From assembly GCA_029261235.1 (NCBI GenBank), contig JAJDBS010000165.1, forward strand, positions 1 through 61,411: a DNA stretch of 61,411 nucleotides, given 5' to 3'. Shown piece by piece: positions 16,998-27,042 of this stretch (its first letter is position 1; each line of letters opens with the position of its first letter). The notes under the pieces are model-generated. The model did no database searches. It was not told the origin of the DNA and saw only the letters and a program-made list of their open reading frames with translations. The DNA is from Nitrospirales bacterium (GTDB taxonomy: Bacteria; Nitrospirota; Nitrospiria; Nitrospirales; UBA8639). A program made the translations under genes and the position numbers.

Positions 16998-18305
16998 TTA
17001 CGTTGAAAGCAACACAATCTTCTCCCGTCGTTGTTTGACTTCTCGAGTGCCATTTCTCGTATCAAACACCACCGGAGCATGATCCACAATCATCTGGTAA
17101 TCAAAAGCCGAATGAGCTGTCAAAATTAACGCACATGCGCTTTGTTCCAATAGTTCTTGAGTGACAGCATGTGATGTATACTGCTGATCACCAACCGACA
17201 AAGAAGGCGTGTACGGGTCAACATATTGTAAGACTGCACCTTCTTTTTGAAGCAATTCCATCACTTTAGTCGCTGGCGAATCCCGAGGGTCTTCAATGTC
17301 TGCTTTGTATGTAACCCCGAGAACGACAATTTTTGAACCCTTCAAGCATTTCCCCATTTGGTTTAAGACACGCTGGAGCTTGGTCGTGACGAAATAGGGC
17401 ATATTTTCATTAATTTCTCCAGCTAACTCAATGAACCGCGTGTGCACATCATATTCCTTCGACTTCCATGCTAAGTAATACGGGTCTAACGGAATACAAT
17501 GCCCGCCAACCCCAGGTCCAGGATAAAACGCCATAAAACCAAAATTCTTGGTGGCCGCCGCATCTATCACTTCATAAACATTAATGTCCATACGCTCGCA
17601 TAACATGGTCAGTTCGTTGACCAATGCGATATTGACCGATCGAAAGACATTCTCAAAAACCTTGGTCATTTCAGCCACTCGCGGGGAACTGAGAGGGAAC
17701 ACTTTGACAATAGATTGTTCGTAGAACAATTTGGAGACTTCCTGGCAACCTTCAGTAACACCCCCTACGAGCTTGAAGGTATTATGTGTTTTAAAATCTT
17801 GGTTCCCCGGATCAACCCGTTCTGGCGAAAAAGCGACGAATAGATCTTTTCCGGCCGTAAAACCTTTAGCCGTCAACGCCGGCAAAATCACTTCCTCGGT
17901 CGTTCCAGGGTACGTCGTACTTTCTAGCACGACCAACATATTAGGATGAGAATAGTGAGCAAGATGCCCCACAACTTTCACAATGGCCGAGATATCGGGT
18001 TCTTTATTCCGGGTCAGTGGAGTTGGCACGCAGATGAGGACGATATCACATTGTTGCAGAACAGAAAAATCTGTTGTGGCTTCCAATAGTTTCTTATCCA
18101 CCACCTCTCGCAATTCAGCATCATCGACATCCAAAATATAATTCTTGGCTTGATTGACCATCTCGACTTTGGCCTCGACTGCATCAACCCCAAAGACATG
18201 ATACCCAGTTTTGGCCTGAAGAACAGCTAATGGTAGCCCCACATAGCCCAATCCAACAACTCCAATTTTTGCCGACCGATTTTGAATTTTTTCTCGGATA
18301 TCCAC
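16998..18305 (-). CDS. Nucleotide-sugar (UDP-hexose/HexNAc) 6-dehydrogenase
   Basis: A 435-residue NAD-dependent dehydrogenase of the UDP-glucose/GDP-mannose family, closest by look to the WbpA/WecC branch that oxidises UDP-GlcNAc or UDP-ManNAc to uronates for surface polysaccharide. The Rossmann motif GVVGLGYVGLPLA is at residues 16-28. Substrate-domain signatures are FYPGPGVGGHCIPLDPYYL, which holds the catalytic cysteine, and LGVTYKADIEDPRDSP. The start is a GTG with GAGGAG upstream. No glycosyltransferase cluster is adjacent and a terminator follows, so it appears to be a single transcription unit. Confidence 0.9.
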   Translation of the reverse strand: MDIREKIQNRSAKIGVVGLGYVGLPLAVLQAKTGYHVFGVDAVEAKVEMVNQAKNYILDVDDAELREVVDKKLLEATTDFSVLQQCDIVLICVPTPLTRNKEPDISAIVKVVGHLAHYSHPNMLVVLESTTYPGTTEEVILPALTAKGFTAGKDLFVAFSPERVDPGNQDFKTHNTFKLVGGVTEGCQEVSKLFYEQSIVKVFPLSSPRVAEMTKVFENVFRSVNIALVNELTMLCERMDINVYEVIDAAATKNFGFMAFYPGPGVGGHCIPLDPYYLAWKSKEYDVHTRFIELAGEINENMPYFVTTKLQRVLNQMGKCLKGSKIVVLGVTYKADIEDPRDSPATKVMELLQKEGAVLQYVDPYTPSLSVGDQQYTSHAVTQELLEQSACALILTAHSAFDYQMIVDHAPVVFDTRNGTREVKQRREKIVLLST

Positions 18306-18417
18306 GTATTCTCTCCTCTTGAGGTTTTGCCCCCTAAAAATAATTCCTGTACCTATTTCGGGAGAAACTCAAATCTTCTTGAGTTGTTTTCTCTGATTCA
18401 TGATACCGAACGACAAC

Positions 18418-18870
18418 TTAGGACGACACATCATTCGTGACGTTGGTTAAGACTTTTTGATCGTCAATCGTCCAGACATCACAGGTCGCATCCCCATCAA
18501 TATTGCCAATCGCTACTGCCGTAAAACCTGATGCGCTCACAACATCCAAAGTCGAAGCCGTGCACCCAGGAGGCAACGATCCTAACGTCGCAGCACCCAA
18601 CTCATAATAATAGCGCTGAGACGCTCCACTCACACCAAAACCAACAGCATTAAAATCATCAATAAATCCATTATTTTCAGCAAAATAGGCTATCTCAGAT
18701 GTATGGAGTGCCACTAAATTAGCTTTCGCCTCAGTCTGTTTCGCTTTCGCCTGATAGCGTAAGAAATTGGGAATGGCGATCGTTGCCAAAATACCGATAA
18801 TCGCCACGACGATCATCAGCTCCGTCAAACTGAATCCTTGTTGTTGTGTCAGTGGATATCGACGATTCAT
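18418..18870 (-). CDS. pilA: Type IV pilin (PilA-like major prepilin)
   Basis: A 150-residue prepilin. The leader ends in a glycine followed by phenylalanine (QQQG-FSLTELMIVVAI), with the key Glu5 of the mature protein, and then a 25-residue hydrophobic assembly helix. The globular part has a cysteine pair near the C-terminus (PPGC... and ...DATCDVWTI), which fits the D-region disulfide. The Shine-Dalgarno GGAGG is six bases upstream and forms part of a CCTCCaaGGAGG palindrome. No other pilus genes are in the window, so the assembly machinery must be elsewhere. Confidence 0.93.
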   Translation of the reverse strand: MNRRYPLTQQQGFSLTELMIVVAIIGILATIAIPNFLRYQAKAKQTEAKANLVALHTSEIAYFAENNGFIDDFNAVGFGVSGASQRYYYELGAATLGSLPPGCTASTLDVVSASGFTAVAIGNIDGDATCDVWTIDDQKVLTNVTNDVSS

Positions 18871-19237
18871 GCTATGCCTCCAAGGAGGATTCCCTCCACT
18901 ATAAGTTGTTCTTGACTACTCCTCCGGTCATCATTCACACGGCATTATCATGAGACCAGAGGGCATTCAAGCAAAAGCTCTTGGTAGGATTTCACCAAGT
19001 GAAGCTAACGCACTGCAATTCCTAGAAACCTCACTCTACGGCCCCATCCATAACAACACTCATCAAATATCAGTCCCTCTCAGCATCTGCTTCATGATCT
19101 GATCGCCAGAAGCATGGCGAATCTTAAGGAACTCTTTATGAATGGAAACCTGTCGGACAGTAAGTCTTGGCTTAGGAGAATTGCGTGACTAGATAAGGAC
19201 AGAATTCCCTAACGACAACGCTATTTAAAAAGTCTGG
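18871..19237. other. Intergenic region between pilin and TPR lipoprotein
   Basis: A 367-base gap. Near the pilin start it holds the palindromic ribosome binding site at 18877-18888. On the minus strand a GATAAT-like box around 18945 could be a pilin -10 element, but no good -35 or sigma-54 pattern accompanies it. I see no gene here. Confidence 0.4.
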
Positions 19238-21046
19238 TTACGGCGTGTAGGTAGATTGCTGAGAAAGAGTTGATCCGGGTTCCCCAAAGCCACTATTCCG
19301 AAATCGCTGCTTGAGTGATTCGTTTGTCGAATCCAATTGCAGAGAATGACTCCAAGCACCCCGAGCTTTCTCATGCTCCTCTCGTAGCAGAAAGATTTCA
19401 CCTAGATGCTCATAAATCACAGGATCATCTGACACCAATGCCGCAGCACGTTGCATCATTTCAAGTGCTTCGTCAATTCGTCCAACTTTATACAAGGCCC
19501 AAGCTAAACTATCGACATAGTAGCCATTATGAGGTTTTAACGTGACCGCTTGCTGAGTTAATGACACCGCTTCTTCTACATTAATGCCTCGATCAGCATA
19601 ACTATACCCCAAGTAATTGAGTGCGTCAGCATGCTCAGGGTCCAACGCTAACGCTTGCTCCATTTCTTGCACAACATCGTCAAAGCGATTCAATTTGTCA
19701 TAAGCCGTACCAAGATTAAAATGCAACTCAGCATTAGAGGGATCCTGATGAATACCATCTTCTAGGCGGGATTTGGCTAGTTGATATTCCTTCATTTGAA
19801 AATGCGTCAACCCTAACAATAAATATGGCTCGGGACGTTTTGGACTCAGCTTCACAGCTTGATCTAAATACGATAACGCTTCTTGATTTCGCTTCAAACG
19901 ATACGACACAAACCCTAAATGTAAAATGCTATCAAAGAACGTCGAATCGATCTCTACATTAGCTTGGTAGGCTTCAATAGCCTTCTCATAATCTTTCATT
20001 TCCTCATATAAAAGGCCTAAAAAGTCTCTCACTCTTAATTCATTCGGCCGGTCACGTAACACCGCATTCAATTCCTCAATCGCTGCACCGAAATTTCCCT
20101 GCTCGCCATAAATTTGAGCCTTCCGAACTTGGGCATGAAGATCACCAGAATTTTGTTCCAGCAAATAGTCTAAATGGCCAAAAGCTTTGCCTGAATCCTT
20201 TTGAGCAACATACAAACTCACAAGACGCAGACGATACTCCCGATGATGCGGATTCACGTCACGGAGAAAGGCTTCCAGCAACTCAATGGCTCGTTGTGAC
20301 TCTTCTGTCTCTTCTAACAGTCCGACCAACTTGAGATACGCACGTTCAAATGATTTATTCAAAACAATGGCTTGCTCAAAATGGCCCACAGCGTCCTGAT
20401 TCAAGCTTTGTTCTAACGAAATAATCCCCAGGTAATAATGAGCCTCAGCTGAGTCTGGCGCATGTTGCAAGAGGTTACGAAAAACGACTCCTGCCTCCTG
20501 ATACTCTTTCTCAGCCAACAAGAGTGTGCCATGAGCATGATATAAGCGGTGCTCTACTGGAAATCGTCGCTCACCTTCTTCTAAAATCGCTAGAGCCCGC
20601 GGGTGCTCTCCGGCATCAAAGAATATTCTAGCCATATCCAAGAACATAGGAACCGTTGTAATTCTTTCGACGGGAATTTGCTGAGCCATTTCCACAGCGG
20701 CCAGCATCTGAGCCAACCCAAAATGCAATTTGGCAATACGGAATTTCAAGAAGACTGAGTCAGGGTCAAACGATAACCCGGTCTGATAGGCTTCAAGCGC
20801 CTTCACACCATCATTATCAAGTTCAGCCAAAGAACCTTGCAGAAAGTGAAAGTAGGCTTGCGGATGAGTCGTTTCCTGAATTGGAGAAGAAGAAGAATCC
20901 TGACCAAGCAAACTCAGCTGGGAAGCAGTGCCACACGACACAATCAGAAGAGGAATGCCTAACACGCAAGTAAAGATGCGCCCTAGCCACAGAGGACGCG
21001 TACTCAAAGAATCTACCAAACGAGTGGGTCGCATGGAAGAATCCAT
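19238..21046 (-). CDS. Large TPR-repeat lipoprotein
   Basis: A 602-residue protein made almost entirely of tetratricopeptide repeats, about 14-15 by eye, from residue 60 to the end (for example YFHFLQGSLAELDNDGVKAL, LHFNLGTAYDKLNRFDDVV and ALNYLGYSYADRGINVEEAV). The N-terminus has a hydrophobic stretch ending in LLIVSCG, which fits a lipobox, so it is probably tethered to a membrane facing the periplasm. It likely scaffolds an envelope assembly. dnaB lies 46 bases upstream on the same strand; this seems positional rather than functional. Confidence 0.85.
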   Translation of the reverse strand: MDSSMRPTRLVDSLSTRPLWLGRIFTCVLGIPLLIVSCGTASQLSLLGQDSSSSPIQETTHPQAYFHFLQGSLAELDNDGVKALEAYQTGLSFDPDSVFLKFRIAKLHFGLAQMLAAVEMAQQIPVERITTVPMFLDMARIFFDAGEHPRALAILEEGERRFPVEHRLYHAHGTLLLAEKEYQEAGVVFRNLLQHAPDSAEAHYYLGIISLEQSLNQDAVGHFEQAIVLNKSFERAYLKLVGLLEETEESQRAIELLEAFLRDVNPHHREYRLRLVSLYVAQKDSGKAFGHLDYLLEQNSGDLHAQVRKAQIYGEQGNFGAAIEELNAVLRDRPNELRVRDFLGLLYEEMKDYEKAIEAYQANVEIDSTFFDSILHLGFVSYRLKRNQEALSYLDQAVKLSPKRPEPYLLLGLTHFQMKEYQLAKSRLEDGIHQDPSNAELHFNLGTAYDKLNRFDDVVQEMEQALALDPEHADALNYLGYSYADRGINVEEAVSLTQQAVTLKPHNGYYVDSLAWALYKVGRIDEALEMMQRAAALVSDDPVIYEHLGEIFLLREEHEKARGAWSHSLQLDSTNESLKQRFRNSGFGEPGSTLSQQSTYTP

Positions 21047-21092
21047 GACGTTATGATATTTCCAAAAACATCATTAATGACAGTATACCAAA

Positions 21093-22427
21093 CTATCTGG
21101 CTAAATCATTAAATTTTGCATACCGATCGTGGAATTGCAGATCCACTTCCCCTATGGGCCCATTGCGATGCTTGCGAACCAAGATATTCGCAATGCCCTT
21201 GTCATCGGAATCTGGGTTATACACCTCATCACGATAAATAAACATGACCACATCCGCATCTTGTTCTATCGCCCCAGATTCCCTCAAATCTGCGAGCATT
21301 GGTCTTTTGTCCGTTCGATTTTCTACAGCACGACTCAACTGTGAAAGCGCAACAACGGGAATGTCTAATTCTTTAGCCAGCGCTTTTAAGGCTCTTGAAA
21401 TCTCAGAAATTTCCTGTTGCCGAGATTCCGAAGACCCCTTTCCGTCCATCAATTGCAAATAATCTATAATCAAAAGGTCTAAGCCATGCTCGGACTTAAG
21501 ACGTCGAGCCTTCCCGCGCATTTGCTGAACACTAAGATTTCCCGAATCATCGATAAAGATTTTCGTCTGTTCAAGTTTACCGGCGGCCTCAGTCAAAGCC
21601 ACCCAATCATTCTGCTTTAATTGCCCTGTTCTGACGGCATGTGAGTCGAGATGGGCTTGAGAACTAAGCATGCGTAGAACCAACTGCGCTCGAGACATTT
21701 CTAGGCTGAAAATGCCAACAACAGCGTTACCCATGAGCGCCGCTTGTTCAGCCATCCCCAAAGCTAAACTCGTCTTCCCCATACTCGGTCTGCCCGCCAC
21801 AATAATTAAATCAGAGGCCTGGAGTCCGGCGAGCAAATTATCTAAATCTGTAAAACCTGTCGGCACTCCTGTTATTTTCTCTTGCCGACTATACAGTCGG
21901 TCAACAATTTCAATACTGTCGTGAATGATATTGCTCACTGGAGCAAAGGTACCGCCTAAATGTCCTTGAGCCAAGCCAAAAATTTCACGCTCGGCAAATT
22001 CGAGTAATTCATCTGTTTGCGTCGTACCTTCGTACCCTTTCATCACCACTTCAGTTGCCGTTCGCACTAAACCACGCAGCAAGGATTTATCTCGAACAAT
22101 TTCGCAGTGATACCGAATGTTGGCTGCACTGGGCACCAATTGTACTAATTCAGCAATATAGGACGCGCCTCCAACCTGCTCTAATTCACCTGTGCCTCGC
22201 AAATAGTCAGTCAGCGTAATTTGATCAACAGGTTGATTGCGTTCAGATAATCCAACCATGCTGCGATAGACCATCTGATTCGCTGTCCGGTAAAAATCCT
22301 CCGCAGAGAGGATTTCCATCGAACGATTAAGCGCAGCATTATCCAAGAGAATTGCACCAAGAACCGATTGTTCAGCCTCGAGATTCTGGGGAGGGACTCG
22401 TACTCCAGTGATTTCAGAAATCGCCAT
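21093..22427 (-). CDS. dnaB: Replicative DNA helicase DnaB
   Basis: DnaB unwinds DNA at the replication fork as a hexamer. The 444-residue protein has the N-terminal DnaB domain (PPQNLEAEQSVLGAILLDN) and the RecA-like C-terminal domain with Walker A GRPSMGKTS, Walker B DLLIIDYLQLM and the arginine-finger region further on. No intein is present. Its start overlaps the hisZ stop by 14 bases, so the two genes are translationally coupled or at least co-transcribed. Confidence 0.97.
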   Translation of the reverse strand: MAISEITGVRVPPQNLEAEQSVLGAILLDNAALNRSMEILSAEDFYRTANQMVYRSMVGLSERNQPVDQITLTDYLRGTGELEQVGGASYIAELVQLVPSAANIRYHCEIVRDKSLLRGLVRTATEVVMKGYEGTTQTDELLEFAEREIFGLAQGHLGGTFAPVSNIIHDSIEIVDRLYSRQEKITGVPTGFTDLDNLLAGLQASDLIIVAGRPSMGKTSLALGMAEQAALMGNAVVGIFSLEMSRAQLVLRMLSSQAHLDSHAVRTGQLKQNDWVALTEAAGKLEQTKIFIDDSGNLSVQQMRGKARRLKSEHGLDLLIIDYLQLMDGKGSSESRQQEISEISRALKALAKELDIPVVALSQLSRAVENRTDKRPMLADLRESGAIEQDADVVMFIYRDEVYNPDSDDKGIANILVRKHRNGPIGEVDLQFHDRYAKFNDLAR

Positions 22428-23739
22428 CTATCTTCGCTCGCAACCGTTGAGATAATTCATGGCAAGCCACACGCGACTGCCGCGGCTTCAGAGTAGAGTT
22501 CAAGCCTTCCAACAAGAGTACTGATTCTTCTGAACTTTTCTTAGCTTCATAGAGAATGACGCGTGAGATAGCTCGACGACGTGCCTCTGACGCCGCCCAT
22601 GTGCACAAAGATTTGTTCGTGAGTTTCGTGGTTTCCTCAATGACACTTATGCCGGCTGCACGTAATGTTTGCGCTAGCATAAACGCTTTATGCTTTTGAC
22701 GGCCAGATGCCAACAAGAGCACCGGAGTAAGACTATTGCTGTCGACGCGTCCATCATGCTCTAGTGCTGAAAACAGTCGATCCAAATCCAAGCCAAACCC
22801 AATAGCTGGCACATCTCTCCCAAACCGACCAACCAAATGATTGTACCGCCCTCCGCCACCTATTTCAGTGCCGACAGACGACGTAAAGACATCAAAAACA
22901 ACGCCATCGTAATAATCAAAACCACGAAATTCTCCCAGGTCCAACAACACGTGCTGTTGAACGTGAGTATGTGCCAGCTGCTGGTACACTTGCTCTAAAC
23001 GTTGCAAGGGCTTCAGCAATTGGGCGTCTTTCCCCGCAATCGCCTTTCCCCATTCCAACACCTCATGCTGACCACATCGTTCGGGAACTTGAAGAATGTT
23101 ACGTACCATAGCCCGAGGCAAGCGTTCGGTGGTTAAAATCTGCTCTAATTTCGGCAAATCTTTATGAGCAGCAGCCAGCTCTGCCTGTTTTCTCCCAACT
23201 GCCGACAATCCTGATCGATTCAATAACACCTTAAAAAATCCAACATGCCCCAACGAAATTTTCCATTCTGGCAGTCCTACTTGCTCGAATAGGCCTGCGA
23301 GCATGGTCACCATTTCGGCATCACTGTCAGCCGCATCACTGCCAACGAGCTCAATCCCAACCTGAAAGACTTCGCGATCTCGTCCTCGGTGTTCTAATTC
23401 ATGGCGAAAGACCGTGGTCCTATAGGAAAAACGCAAGGGAAGCGCTTCTCCCCCTAATCCCATGGCAACCATCCTAGCAATCTGCGCTGTTGCGTCTGGA
23501 CGCAGGACAAGCATACGCCCCGATGTTCGGTCAGCAAATTTGTAGCATTTGTCTAAAACCTCAGGGGGAAGCCCAACTGAAAGGACATCGAGGTATTCAA
23601 AGGTAGGAAGAATAATTTCCTGATAACCCCATCTCGACAAATTCGCTAACAGTTGATCTTCCAGCTTCCGAACACGCTGAGCCGTCTCAGGCAACAAGGT
23701 CGCTGTACCAATGGGGATAAGAGAACGAGGCGGTTTCAT
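22414..23739 (-). CDS. hisZ: ATP phosphoribosyltransferase regulatory subunit HisZ
   Basis: HisZ is a histidyl-tRNA-synthetase-like subunit that partners short-form HisG in the first step of histidine synthesis. Class II core motifs are visible (LVLRPDATAQIARMVA and VFRHELEHRGRDREVFQVG), the latter being the HisZ form of motif 2. A C-terminal region resembling an anticodon-binding fold is retained (PVLLLASGRQKHKAF). Full HisRS activity cannot be excluded, since the HisRS-2 motif region is only partly recognisable to me. A TTG at 23757 is an alternative start; the ATG at 23739 was chosen. The 3' end overlaps dnaB. Confidence 0.78.
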   Translation of the reverse strand: MKPPRSLIPIGTATLLPETAQRVRKLEDQLLANLSRWGYQEIILPTFEYLDVLSVGLPPEVLDKCYKFADRTSGRMLVLRPDATAQIARMVAMGLGGEALPLRFSYRTTVFRHELEHRGRDREVFQVGIELVGSDAADSDAEMVTMLAGLFEQVGLPEWKISLGHVGFFKVLLNRSGLSAVGRKQAELAAAHKDLPKLEQILTTERLPRAMVRNILQVPERCGQHEVLEWGKAIAGKDAQLLKPLQRLEQVYQQLAHTHVQQHVLLDLGEFRGFDYYDGVVFDVFTSSVGTEIGGGGRYNHLVGRFGRDVPAIGFGLDLDRLFSALEHDGRVDSNSLTPVLLLASGRQKHKAFMLAQTLRAAGISVIEETTKLTNKSLCTWAASEARRRAISRVILYEAKKSSEESVLLLEGLNSTLKPRQSRVACHELSQRLRAKIDGDF

Positions 23740-23811
23740 GGGAATGATAAACGACAACCTACCAACTGAAGCCGTTTTGGCAAGGACAGTGAATGCAGAA
23801 GAGACGTCACA

Positions 23812-25395
23812 CTAATCAAGATTGACCATGCGAACAGATAAAATATCTTTCTCCTGCTTGAGAAGGTCTACCACCGGAGCGGCAAGTGGGCTATCCAGCC
23901 CTATAATGAGGAGCGCAGATTCTCCACGCTCAACTCGTGAGCATTGCATCCTGGCAATATTGACTTCGTGCTTGCCTAATATTTGTCCAACCATCCCAAT
24001 CACACCTGGACGATCGACATTATCAATTAAGATCATATGCCCTTCAGAGGCCACTTCAACTTGAAATTGATTGATTTCCACAATACGCGGTTCTTGACGG
24101 TGAAAGAGCGTCCCAGCCAAGCTATACGTCTTTTGCTCAGTTTCAACTTTTACCCGAATTAAACTTGTAAAATCACCGGCATCGCTACTCTTCACTTCTT
24201 TCACTTCAATACCACGCTCTTTCGCCACAATTGGAGCATTCACAAAATTAATGACATCTTCCAGAATGGGAGACAGTAATCCCTTTAATATTGCGACCGT
24301 AATAGGAGCCACTCCTAATTGTGAAACCTCTCCCACATATTCGACCGTAACGGATTTAAGCCCACCATCCAACATTTGCGATTGAAAGCGGCCCATACGC
24401 TCTGCCAATGACAAATAGGGTTGAAGTTGTGGCAAAGCCTCCGGTGCCACCGAAGGCACGTTCACCGCACCACGAGCGATACCACGTTTAAAATAATCCA
24501 CAAACTGTTCGGCAATACCGATGGCGACATTCTCTTGGGCTTCTTCTGTTGAAGCACCAATGTGAGGCGTGCAGGTAAAATTATCCAAACTCAGCAATGG
24601 ATGATTGGGATCAACTGGCTCTTTTTCAAAGACATCAAATGCTGCAGCTGCCACTTTTCCAGATTGCAAAGCCTCACCTAAATCCTGTTCGTTGATAATG
24701 CCCCCTCTGGCACAATTCACGATCATGACGCCATCTTTCATCTTCGCCATCGTATCAGTGTTAATGATACCGCGTGTCTCGTTCGTCAACGGAGTATGAA
24801 CGGAAATCACATCCGCACGATGGAACAATTCGTCAAGCTCCACCACCTCAATGCCCATTTGCTTGGCTCGATCTACAGCCAAATAGGGATCATAGCCGAT
24901 GACATTCATCGACCACCCCTGCGCCAATTTGGTGACATAGGAACCGATTTGACCTAACCCGACTAGGCCTAACGTCTTGTTATACAGTTCGCTTCCCATG
25001 AACTTACTTTTTTCCCACTTGCCATCTTTCATTGACTTCGTCGCTTGGGGAATTTTTCGACTCATGGCTGCAATCATCGACATTGTGTGTTCAGCCGTCG
25101 TGATCGTATTGCCGCCCGGCGTATTCATGACCACGATCCCTCGTCGCGTCGCGGCTTCGGTGTCGACATTGTCTAGACCGGTCCCTGCACGACCCACAAT
25201 ACGGAGGCGGACTCCTGCTTCAATCACCTCTTTTGTGACTTTTGTCGCCGAGCGTACGATGAGCGCGTCATAATTGCTAATTTCCTTCAACAATTCATCT
25301 TTGGACAATTTGGTCTTCACCGCAACGGAAAAACCTGCCCGCTCTAACACTTCCACTCCTTTAGGAGAAAGACTATCGCTCACTAAAATATTCAT
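23812..25395 (-). CDS. serA: D-3-phosphoglycerate dehydrogenase
   Basis: SerA oxidises 3-phosphoglycerate to 3-phosphohydroxypyruvate, the entry to serine synthesis. The 527-residue long form has the nucleotide-binding motif LGLVGLGQIGSYV, the substrate signature RGGIINEQDL, catalytic His in CTPHIGAS, an intervening domain (about residues 310-445) and a C-terminal ACT domain (MILIDNVDRPGVIGMVG) that usually binds serine for feedback inhibition. serC is the next gene upstream, 50 bases away, so the first two serine-pathway steps are adjacent. Confidence 0.96.
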   Translation of the reverse strand: MNILVSDSLSPKGVEVLERAGFSVAVKTKLSKDELLKEISNYDALIVRSATKVTKEVIEAGVRLRIVGRAGTGLDNVDTEAATRRGIVVMNTPGGNTITTAEHTMSMIAAMSRKIPQATKSMKDGKWEKSKFMGSELYNKTLGLVGLGQIGSYVTKLAQGWSMNVIGYDPYLAVDRAKQMGIEVVELDELFHRADVISVHTPLTNETRGIINTDTMAKMKDGVMIVNCARGGIINEQDLGEALQSGKVAAAAFDVFEKEPVDPNHPLLSLDNFTCTPHIGASTEEAQENVAIGIAEQFVDYFKRGIARGAVNVPSVAPEALPQLQPYLSLAERMGRFQSQMLDGGLKSVTVEYVGEVSQLGVAPITVAILKGLLSPILEDVINFVNAPIVAKERGIEVKEVKSSDAGDFTSLIRVKVETEQKTYSLAGTLFHRQEPRIVEINQFQVEVASEGHMILIDNVDRPGVIGMVGQILGKHEVNIARMQCSRVERGESALLIIGLDSPLAAPVVDLLKQEKDILSVRMVNLD

Positions 25396-25445
25396 ACATC
25401 ACTCCGTTGCGAAAGGAACCAAGAGGCTCAAGATTCATTCGTTGA

Positions 25446-26528
25446 TTAGGCTTTTTGTTTTGCGAAATCAGCCATATATGCGATCAATGCATCGACGCCC
25501 GCTTCAGGCATCGCATTATAGATACTGGCACGCATGCCCCCAACTGAACGATGCCCTTCTAAGGTCGTTAAGCCAGCAGTCAATGCACCAGCCAAGAACT
25601 CTTTATCTAGCTCAGCCTTGGCTAAAATAAATGGAACATTCATCCAAGACCGTGATTTTTTTTCAACAGGATTACTATAAAAATCTGACTCATCAATAGC
25701 CGCATAGAGTTTTTTCGCTTTGCGTTCATTGATGGTGCCCATGGCTGCCAGTCCTCCTTGGGCTTTCATCCATTTAAAGACCAAACCAGCGAGGTAGATC
25801 CCATAGGTTGGAGGAGTGTTGAGCATCGAATCGGCCTCAGCTTGTTTGGCATAATCGAACACACTGGGTGTCGTCGACAAAACATCGCCGATGAGATCAT
25901 CCCGCACAATCACTAAGGTCACACCTGCCGGCCCGATATTTTTTTGGGCTCCAGCATAAATGAGACCGAACTGACTCACATCAATTGGTCGAGATAAGAT
26001 TGTTGAGGAATAATCAGCGACTAACGGCACGTCACCCGTATCTGGCACCCAATGAAATTCCACCCCACCAATAGTCTCATTAGGCGTATAATGAACATAG
26101 GCCGCATCTTTTGTGAGGGACCAACTCTCAAATGGCGGAATGCTCGTAAACTTAGTATCCTCTGAAGTGGCGGCAAGGTTAACGGTGCAATACTTTTTCC
26201 CATCGCTAATAGCTTTTTTGCCCCACGCCCCTGTCAGAATATAATCAGCGGTTGTCTTTCCCCGTAGGAGATTCATGGGGATGGTGGCAAATTGAGTCGA
26301 AGCTCCACCTTGGAGAAAAAGGACTTTATAATTATTGGGGACCCCTAATAATTCGCGTACATCGCGCTCGGCATCAGCCGCTACCGAGACAAATTCCTTG
26401 CCCCGATGACTCATTTCCATAATTGACGCACCTGCGCCATGCCAATCCGGCAATTCTTCTTGAGCCTGCTTTAAGACGGCTTCCGGCAGCATAGCCGGCC
26501 CAGCACTAAAGTTATACACACGTGACAT
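25446..26528 (-). CDS. serC: Phosphoserine aminotransferase
   Basis: SerC transaminates 3-phosphohydroxypyruvate to phosphoserine using pyridoxal phosphate. The 360-residue protein opens with the family signature VYNFSAGPAMLPEAVL, and the PLP lysine is in LIYAGAQKNIGPAGVTLV. The C-terminus has EGHRSVGGMRASIYNA. It is the first gene of a serC-serA pair, and its promoter must lie in the 129-base divergent gap to the gene at 26658. Confidence 0.96.
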   Translation of the reverse strand: MSRVYNFSAGPAMLPEAVLKQAQEELPDWHGAGASIMEMSHRGKEFVSVAADAERDVRELLGVPNNYKVLFLQGGASTQFATIPMNLLRGKTTADYILTGAWGKKAISDGKKYCTVNLAATSEDTKFTSIPPFESWSLTKDAAYVHYTPNETIGGVEFHWVPDTGDVPLVADYSSTILSRPIDVSQFGLIYAGAQKNIGPAGVTLVIVRDDLIGDVLSTTPSVFDYAKQAEADSMLNTPPTYGIYLAGLVFKWMKAQGGLAAMGTINERKAKKLYAAIDESDFYSNPVEKKSRSWMNVPFILAKAELDKEFLAGALTAGLTTLEGHRSVGGMRASIYNAMPEAGVDALIAYMADFAKQKA

Positions 26529-26657
26529 AATTGACGATATACTCCATCCTTAAAAATGAAGGCGCAAACGGCAGGAAAAACATGAAGCACCGCGCCGAAA
26601 AGGATGGTACGCTAGCATAGGGTCCCCAACCAGTCAAGACGATCGAATGTCCTTGTC

Positions 26658-27035
26658 ATGACAATTCCTAATGCCCTACAATTGCCCTCATCTATGGAAA
26701 ACTTACCTGAAAATTCAACCAGTTCTGAAATTTCCGAGACACCAACTGACAAAACCGTGAAACCCAAGCCAGGCCTACGACTGGAACTGCGAGGAGCAGG
26801 AAACTACTACAAGGGCATTCTTCACATTGGCTGTACGCTCATTCCAATCAGTGATGATATTCTCGAGGAGCTCAAGGCCAAAACGGCCCTTTCAGCTGAT
26901 GAATTTTTCCGCCTCTTTGTGGAGAAGGTCGGCTACTCATCCTACTTACAAGAGCAAATTCAGCAGGAAGTGAAAGACGCGGGAGATCTCCAGCCCCAAA
27001 TGTCCGCCATCCAGCAGACTCTCCGCCAATATTAA
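26658..27035 (+). CDS. Small unknown protein divergent from serC
   Basis: A 125-residue protein that I cannot assign. The first 40 residues are polar and probably disordered, followed by a compact stretch (GLRLELRGAGNYYKGILHIG) and a helical C-terminus with several glutamines. It is the only plus-strand gene between 5 and 29 kb. It converges with the TPR gene that ends seven bases away. The ribosome binding site is weak at both 26658 and the in-frame ATG at 26694. Confidence 0.65.
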   Translation: MTIPNALQLPSSMENLPENSTSSEISETPTDKTVKPKPGLRLELRGAGNYYKGILHIGCTLIPISDDILEELKAKTALSADEFFRLFVEKVGYSSYLQEQIQQEVKDAGDLQPQMSAIQQTLRQY

Positions 27036-27042
27036 ATGTTCC

